This document shows positions 59,408-64,000 of a DNA stretch of 64,000 bases, piece by piece. Source of the stretch: Pragia fontium DSM 5563 = ATCC 49100 (lineage in GTDB: Bacteria > Pseudomonadota > Gammaproteobacteria > Enterobacterales > Enterobacteriaceae); the NCBI RefSeq assembly GCF_900112475.1, contig NZ_FOLW01000001.1:248001-312000 (forward strand), read 5' to 3'. The notes under the pieces were generated by a model that was not told the origin of the DNA, did not search any database, and saw nothing but the letters and a program-made list of their open reading frames with translations. Numbering within the stretch: position 1 is the stretch's first letter; the number at the start of each line of letters is the position of its first letter. A program made the position numbers and the translations under genes.

Positions 59408-59914
59408 TTATTTATAGGCAATCACGAAGTTGGTGCTGGCGGTAAAAGTACCGGCAGTAACTGAGGTTTCACCATCCGCTTTCTGAACGCTTGCGGTATA
59501 GGTCAGGGTGTTGTCGCCGTCGGCTAAACCAGTCAGGTCTAACGCAGTACCAAAGGTAATCCCTTTCAGGCTGATACCTAAACCAGTAGCAGTACCGTTG
59601 GTTTTCAGCAGGTTTTTATCGGCCATCAGGTCAGTACTGGTGAAAGTAATAGCCGCGGTTTTTTTACCCATAACGCAGTTTTTTAACTTGATCTCAAAGT
59701 TTTCGGTTGCCACTCGGCCACCGTTTAGTCCCGCCATAGACAGCTGGCCAAAGTCTACTTTAATATCCGTACCGTCTTGACCCGCCGACAGATCGCATGG
59801 TGAATCCACCACTTCACCGGAGAACGTCACAGTACCCTTGTTACCGGCAGCCTGAGCGCCGAATGCAATACCGCTCGCCAGTAAAGTTGCCATGGCAATT
59901 TGAGACAGTTTCAT
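59408..59914 (-). CDS. Major fimbrial subunit (pilin), operon 3
   Basis: The 168-residue pilin has the signal peptide MKLSQIAMATLLASGIAFGA, donor strand GTVTFSGEVVDSPCDLSAGQ, second Cys in IKLKNCVMGKKT and C-terminus TNFVIAYK. The start at 59914 matches operons 1 and 2, with AGGAAAAGGAAAAAAC before it; an upstream in-frame start at 59956 lies in the leader. It combines operon 1-like (FGQLSMAGLNGGRVATEN) and operon 2-like (GLADGDNTLTYTA) segments, so it may be a recombinant. Confidence 0.94.
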   Translation of the reverse strand: MKLSQIAMATLLASGIAFGAQAAGNKGTVTFSGEVVDSPCDLSAGQDGTDIKVDFGQLSMAGLNGGRVATENFEIKLKNCVMGKKTAAITFTSTDLMADKNLLKTNGTATGLGISLKGITFGTALDLTGLADGDNTLTYTASVQKADGETSVTAGTFTASTNFVIAYK

Positions 59915-59951
59915 AGTTTTTTCCTTTTCCTCTAGCTCACAACGGCACAGG

Positions 59952-60198
59952 TTCAATCTGCGCCTCCATATATAAAGATCCTTTGTAGAACCTTTACGTC
60001 AAAATGACATCATCAGGCTAAATGCCTTATTACAACCACCCTTTAATAATTAAGGATGAGAAATAAAATCGGTATAAATCTCGCACAAAAAACAAATGAG
60101 AAATTAAACACCCATAAGGAATGACAGTATTTAAACATCATTTTTGGAAAGAAAATGGATAGTATCCTGCCGTTTCCCCTACGTTCGGCATTATACAC
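59952..60198 (-). promoter_or_regulatory. Promoter and conserved upstream block of pilin operon 3
   Basis: The box at 59952-60004 and upstream block at 60123-60198 match the other operons (GGAAAGAAAATGGATAGTAT, then CCTGCCGTTT and GTTCGGCATTATACA). Confidence 0.6.
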
Positions 60199-61157
60199 AC
60201 AAACAGGAATAAAAAACCACTAAACACACTTTTGACGATCGAATGATCTATTTAAGTCAAAAAACAAAGACGGTAAAGCCAATAATCACTAAAAATCAAC
60301 AACAAAGCAGAGCTTTAGATCGAAATAAATAAGAATAACAGCGATAATATACTAAATTTTTTTTAAAATTATTCGATCAACTTATTTAAAGTTATTAAAT
60401 AGCTATAAAAAACAAACAATAAAAATAATCAATATTTATCTAAAAAAAACACCATTATTATTAAAATTTATTTAACTATAATGAATAAAATAAATAAATA
60501 CATTAAATTTCAAATAGATAAATAAGAATAACTCATGAAGCATTAAATTAAAAAGACACTAAAAACTCAATGAAAATCACTTCAATCATTAAAAATATAA
60601 AAAAACAACCCTTATGAAATAAAAAAACAAATCAAAGCCAACACATAAAAAAACAAAAAACACACAAAAAGAACCAAACCACCAACTCATTAGCACCCTG
60701 ATAATAACGAACTCACCAATCCTATTATGATTAGTGAAATAAAAAACAGATAAAAAGTAACTTTTATAAAACCTAAAATAGAAAAATCATGACAAGCAAC
60801 CCGTACAGGAAAAGCAATTTTTTAATTATTTTATATCTATGTTTTACCGAACAAACCAACACATTGTCATACAAATATCACTCAAAACAGGTTAAGTAAC
60901 ATTATTACAGGCCAGATGATCAAAACCGCCTTCTCTTCTAACCAATTCTTGGTTAACGCTACTGTCTGCCTCAAATCGACCTGAATACCAGATAACAATA
61001 GGCTTGCAGCCTTAGTGTATTGAGAAAGGCTCTGCCGATATCGGTTATCCCTCCTCACGAAGGAAATACCGGTGTTACGGCAAAACTGATGGAAGACAAT
61101 CGATGAAAAACGCTCAGTCACACACCGCTGAGCCATTTTATTTTGCCCATAGCGTAA
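60199..61157. other. AT-rich leader of operon 3 and spacer
   Basis: GACGATCGAATGATCTATTT near 60234 and AGATCGAAATAAATAAGAA near 60316 are shared with other leaders. 60330-60850 is extremely A/T-rich. From 60880 on it is more mixed, with a small hairpin GCTCAG/CTGAGC near 61112-61133 that may terminate operon 4. No gene is supported. Confidence 0.5.
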
Positions 61158-61159
61158 AA

Positions 61160-61188
61160 AAACGCCTGATGTAAAACATCAGGCGTTT
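61160..61188. terminator. Hairpin, left flank of element C
   Basis: AAACGCCTGATG and CATCAGGCGTTT form a perfect 12-bp stem around TAAAA. An A-run precedes it on the plus strand, so it can terminate minus-strand transcripts. The same hairpin recurs at 61410. Confidence 0.75.
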
Positions 61189-61212
61189 CAGATTGTTGAT
61201 AAAGTACTCATA

Positions 61213-61376
61213 TACGCAATCGTCGGGAGAGACGGGTGTGGGGGGCGTAGCGGGCTTGCCCGCCGGAGTGCCCGTAACCCGGCTAGGCACGACGCACGCT
61301 AAAGTTGAATACTGATGTCCTTCCGGCTGAGCACTTAGGTGATATTCACTCAAGATTTTTACAGCCGAAACAACCA
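61213..61376. repeat. Dispersed structured intergenic element, copy C
   Basis: This copy shares CGGGAGAGACGGG, GTAGCnGGCTTG-type hairpin, GGAGTGCCCGTAnnCCGGCTA and CGACGCACG with copy B. Stems: ACGGG/CCCGT (61232-61236 with 61271-61275), GCGGGC-TT-GCCCGC (61250-61263) and CGGCTG/CAGCCG (61324-61329 with 61362-61367). Hairpin bases differ from copies A and B but stay paired. A 79-residue minus-strand open frame over it is considered chance. Confidence 0.58.
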
Positions 61377-61409
61377 TTGATGCTGATTAAAAAGTTTGCC
61401 AGCAGCCTC

Positions 61410-61438
61410 AAACGCCTGATGTAAAACATCAGGCGTTT
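61410..61438. terminator. Hairpin, right flank of element C
   Basis: The same 29 bases as at 61160-61188 recur here, so element C lies between two identical hairpins about 250 bases apart. Confidence 0.7.
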
Positions 61439-61734
61439 AATGATTGAATTGCGCAGGTCAGTCCAGAACTAACTCAGAAAATAAAACCCATTAATGTTCC
61501 CGGGTTTTACGGAACATAATATCCAGATATCGCTCTTGCGTTAGGTTTAGATTAACCATAGTTGGTGCGATATAGCTCAGGTTATCACCACCGTCTAATG
61601 GTTACGTTTAGTTAGTGCTTACGCTTAAACTCTTCCAGCGTTTCCTATTGCCACTCTCCATCCAACAAGCAATAGATACGTTAAGTAAGCTCACTTATGG
61701 GGATTAAAAGGAATGCTTAACCTGACTAGCAGGC
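61439..61734. other. Spacer between element C and R1
   Basis: No gene is seen. Bases 61655-61734 share patches with 41700-41826 (ATCCAAC, GATA, ACGTTAA) as part of the extended R1 unit. Confidence 0.4.
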
Positions 61735-61800
61735 TTTCAAACGAGACTAGAGCAAAACGTGGAATAAGATAAATCACGTTTTGCCTGACGGTAGATCGAG
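61735..61800. repeat. R1 repeat, copy 4
   Basis: CAAAACGTGG (61753-61762) pairs at nine positions with TCACGTTTTG (61774-61783), followed by GCCTGACGGTAGATCGA as in copies 1 and 2. Here no orphan adhesin adjoins it. Confidence 0.65.
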
Positions 61801-61826
61801 AGGAATGAACAGCTACAGGAATAATA

Positions 61827-61964
61827 GCAAGGCTGACAACAAATGCATGTTAATGCCGGAAAGCTATCAATACACCTTAAAGGCGATACCGATAAGCCTT
61901 GCGTCTAACCAATCACAACGGCGAGAAAACGCTGCTTAGCTGAGATAATCAGCAACGATTAACG
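61827..61964. repeat. Repeat R2, copy 3
   Basis: TTAATGCCGGAAAGCTATCA, GATACCGATAAGCCTTG and AATCAGCAACGATTAACG match copies 1 and 2. It lies just after the operon 4 InsA-like gene. Confidence 0.6.
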
Positions 61965-61998
61965 TGAAAATAGAGAAGAGACGGGCTATTTACGCCAG

Positions 61999-62295
61999 TT
62001 AATCTTTATTTAACTTAAGACTTGAAATCATTTTCTTCACCCGTCGTGCAGGCCAACCCGATTTTTTACTGATTTCATCGGTTGACAGCCCCTGACTTAA
62101 AAAATCAACCATCATGGTTTTAGCCTGCTGCTCCCAACCGGTATAAATATAATCATTCTGAAATGTCCGGCTACAGAATGAACACCAAAAACGTTGTATA
62201 CCCGCTCTTGACTTACCGTGCTTTCTGACTAGTGCGCCTGAACCACAGAATTGGCAAATAGTATTTTTTTTTGACTGTAGCATCTTACCCATCAT
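61999..62295 (-). CDS. InsA-like zinc-ribbon/HTH protein, operon 4
   Basis: The 98-residue protein is the most divergent of the four: CQFC and CSFC zinc-ribbon pairs, GKSRAGIQRFWCSFCSRTFQ, then STDEISKKSGWPARRVKKMI. The zinc ligands and the HTH pattern are preserved, as expected if the protein is selected rather than only homogenised. The start is taken at 62295 by comparison; the frame is open to 62334. It follows the operon 4 adhesin by about 95 bases. Confidence 0.82.
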   Translation of the reverse strand: MMGKMLQSKKNTICQFCGSGALVRKHGKSRAGIQRFWCSFCSRTFQNDYIYTGWEQQAKTMMVDFLSQGLSTDEISKKSGWPARRVKKMISSLKLNKD

Positions 62296-62391
62296 CCAAT
62301 AAAAATTAGGTTTAGCCTGACAATATCCCATCACCTTATGCCATCATGCCTATAGATATCAGCCAGAGGCATATCGCTATATATTGATTGA

Positions 62392-63357
62392 TTAATTATG
62401 CACCGCAGTTAACCAGGCGCTGCCCGTGAATGCACCATTGCCGATAGTTTGAGAAAGTTCGCTGCTAACTGTAAAAGTCTTCTCAGTCTGAATCTTTGTT
62501 TTAATGGTGGTGCCTGATGCATTGGTTTGCGGATCGGTAATGGTCAACTTGGACACTGCGCCAGTTAGCCCTTTCGCATCTTTCAACGGCAAATAACCAT
62601 CCCCGTTAGCCTCATATTCTATTGATAATGTCGCATCCACAGGTGAATCACAGGTATAAGTAATAGGTGTCGAGGTGCGATGGGATGGTGTGCCACTCGG
62701 CAATATTCCATGGTCTATTACCAACGCAGTCGGATTCGCGGTACAGCTATTTTTTAACTGCAGTGTGCCCCCCTCCAACCGAATTGGAATGGCATACTTC
62801 TTCGACTCGAGTCCTTGTGGCCCACCGAAACTGCGAAGATACCCCCCTAAAATCATTGTTGGAAAGGTAATCACATTATCAATAGGGCGACTTTCGAGAT
62901 AAAAGTTTAATTCAATAGGAAAAGCAACCGACATGTAATCGGCCTCGACACTTGCTACGATCCCCGGCCCCATATCGCTAGAACACCCCCTTGCATATGC
63001 ATTTATCCATTGACCTAATGAATTATTAGCCGCCGTCGCAGAAAAGGATAAGTTTTTATTAATCATATAGCGGCCTGCGCTATTTTTCGGTAAATCAATC
63101 AAGGTATAGTGCCATGCCTTATACGCATCCCCATTTGCTGGTCCACAATTTACTATGCCACTCACCGTATATGCATCGATAATAAACTTCGATATATAGC
63201 CAACACCCGCCGAAACATTGCCTTTAATAGTTACTCTGGAAATAGCGCTGTCAGCGACAGCATTGTAGGCAGCAACAGCCGGTCTCATCGCCATCAAACC
63301 GATGGATACCCAGAGCCCCAACACTGTGAAGTATCTTATTTTGCTTGTTCTGCCCAT
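62392..63357 (-). CDS. Fimbrial tip adhesin, operon 4
   Basis: The about 321-residue secreted two-domain adhesin is the most divergent of the set. Signal peptide VLGLWVSIGLMAMRPAVAA; N-terminal domain IVNCGPANGDAYKAWHYTL and RGCSSDMGPG; linker FYLESRPIDNVITFPTMILG; pilin domain NSCTANPTALVIDHG, ending GSAWLTAVHN instead of GSAWLIATHD. The start is taken at 63357 (MGRTSK), as in operon 3, with GGAGAATGAACAA upstream. Confidence 0.84.
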   Translation of the reverse strand: MGRTSKIRYFTVLGLWVSIGLMAMRPAVAAYNAVADSAISRVTIKGNVSAGVGYISKFIIDAYTVSGIVNCGPANGDAYKAWHYTLIDLPKNSAGRYMINKNLSFSATAANNSLGQWINAYARGCSSDMGPGIVASVEADYMSVAFPIELNFYLESRPIDNVITFPTMILGGYLRSFGGPQGLESKKYAIPIRLEGGTLQLKNSCTANPTALVIDHGILPSGTPSHRTSTPITYTCDSPVDATLSIEYEANGDGYLPLKDAKGLTGAVSKLTITDPQTNASGTTIKTKIQTEKTFTVSSELSQTIGNGAFTGSAWLTAVHN

Positions 63358-63404
63358 TTGTTCATTCTCCAGATACATTTAACCTCTCCCTTTCCACCGG
63401 CTCA

Positions 63405-63917
63405 CTACATATAGGTGGCAAACAATGACGCACTGGCACTAAATTCCCCACCGACTTCCACATTAGTGCCATCTTGCATAACCAACTGCCCGGTGAGCCT
63501 AAATAGTCCGGCTTGTATCGGCAGTCCTTGACCAATATTGAACGGTCTTTGAGCATTCGTTAATGCAATACCCACTCCAGTCATTGACGTACCCAGCACA
63601 TTCTGTCCAAGAGCTGGCACAATTCCATAGGACGTTGGCGTAAAATACATTTTCAAGCTCTTACCCGCTGGTGGGCCGCCACTACACGTGACCCTGATAT
63701 TCACCGACTGTTCCGCTTTGGCAGTACCCACATACTGAAATGCGACATCGCCAAATGGCATCTCCAGCTGGGTTTCTCCGTTTTCACCCGATACTTGACA
63801 CGCCGGTTCCAGTAGCGTCACTTTTACTGTAACAGGCACATCCGCCTGTACTGCGCCACTCGCTAACATCAAACTCAGCAGGCCATATAATCCATATCGC
63901 TGGCTATTTAGTCGCAT
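63405..63917 (-). CDS. Minor fimbrial subunit, operon 4 (second)
   Basis: The 170-residue secreted subunit has signal peptide YGLYGLLSLMLASGAVQA, DVPVTVKVTLLEPACQVSGE and RVTCSGGPPAGKSLKMYFTP with the Cys pair, and C-terminus FSASASLFATYM. TAGGAGAGA precedes the start and overlaps the preceding stop codon, as in the other operons. Confidence 0.85.
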   Translation of the reverse strand: MRLNSQRYGLYGLLSLMLASGAVQADVPVTVKVTLLEPACQVSGENGETQLEMPFGDVAFQYVGTAKAEQSVNIRVTCSGGPPAGKSLKMYFTPTSYGIVPALGQNVLGTSMTGVGIALTNAQRPFNIGQGLPIQAGLFRLTGQLVMQDGTNVEVGGEFSASASLFATYM

Positions 63918-63926
63918 GATTCTCTC

Positions 63927-64000
63927 CTACTGATAATCCACTTCAAATGTAACCGTCGCACTATAGCTACCCGCCTTCACCGCCCCCGGAGCCAGAGCAT
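63927..64000 (-). CDS. Minor fimbrial subunit, operon 4 (first), C-terminal end only
   Basis: The minus strand read to the stop at 63927 gives ALAPGAVKAGSYSATVTFEV followed by DYQ, matching the ends of the first minor subunits of operons 1-3. The rest of the gene, and presumably chaperone, usher and pilin, lies beyond the right edge. Confidence 0.85.
   Translation of the reverse strand, partial: ALAPGAVKAGSYSATVTFEVDYQ

Noticed and set aside
60882-61136. 84-residue minus-strand open frame near 61 kb
   Set aside because: No recognisable family, no good ribosome binding site, and it lies in a repeat-rich spacer.
61138-61377. 79-residue minus-strand open frame
   Set aside because: It runs through a hairpin and structured element C; copies A and B do not keep the frame.
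31154-61800. CRISPR array
   Set aside because: The R1 and R2 repeats are thousands of bases apart and not regularly spaced; no cas genes.

Overview
The first 31 kb is core Enterobacterales chromosome. It corresponds to the stretch of the E. coli map on both sides of thrABC, shown here inverted: dnaK, satP, mog, talB, yaaA, thrCBA with the thrL leader, arcA, creA, rob, gpmB, yjjX, trpR, slt, ettA, radA, serB, ytjB, tatD-family yjjV, yjjU and osmY. Relative to E. coli, creBCD, nadR and the lplA-deo block are absent. An MFS transporter sits between satP and mog. Three unrelated genes (an NAD(P)-binding protein, a LysR regulator and a quinone-oxidoreductase-like protein) occupy the nadR position. 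Protein divergence from E. coli and the tandem fimbrial islands suggest an enterobacterium outside the Escherichia/Salmonella group. A Budviciaceae-like host is only a guess.

From about 31 kb to the window end there is one 33-kb array of paralogous chaperone-usher fimbrial operons, all on the minus strand. Operons 1 (39.9-33.4 kb), 2 (50.5-43.9 kb) and 3 (59.9-53.4 kb) are complete and share one order: major pilin, usher, chaperone, minor pilin, minor pilin, two-domain tip adhesin, then a small protein that resembles the InsA zinc-ribbon/HTH protein of IS1. Operon 4 enters from the right edge; only a minor pilin end, a minor pilin, an adhesin and the InsA-like gene are visible. Two extra intact orphan adhesin genes (31.2 and 41.9 kb) carry a copy of the pilin promoter region. 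Between operons 2 and 3 lie a frameshifted adhesin and a scar in which a pilin start is joined to an adhesin tail. This points to repeated duplication, deletion and gene conversion.

The most interesting candidates are these. (i) Each operon ends in an InsA-like gene without any InsB, in the position that mrpJ holds in Proteus mrp operons, suggesting a domesticated transposase regulator. (ii) A three-copy intergenic element of about 165 bp (2.65, 7.4 and 61.2 kb) has stems that show compensatory base changes, suggesting a structured RNA or structured DNA element. (iii) A 340-bp GC-rich insertion at 22.3 kb has 18-bp terminal inverted repeats and a 13-bp flanking direct repeat. (iv) Conserved AT-rich leaders and two further repeat families are tied to the fimbrial units. 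Intact major pilin, usher and chaperone would build each fibre, the adhesins would tip it, and the InsA-like proteins may coordinate expression among operons; that last role is inference.
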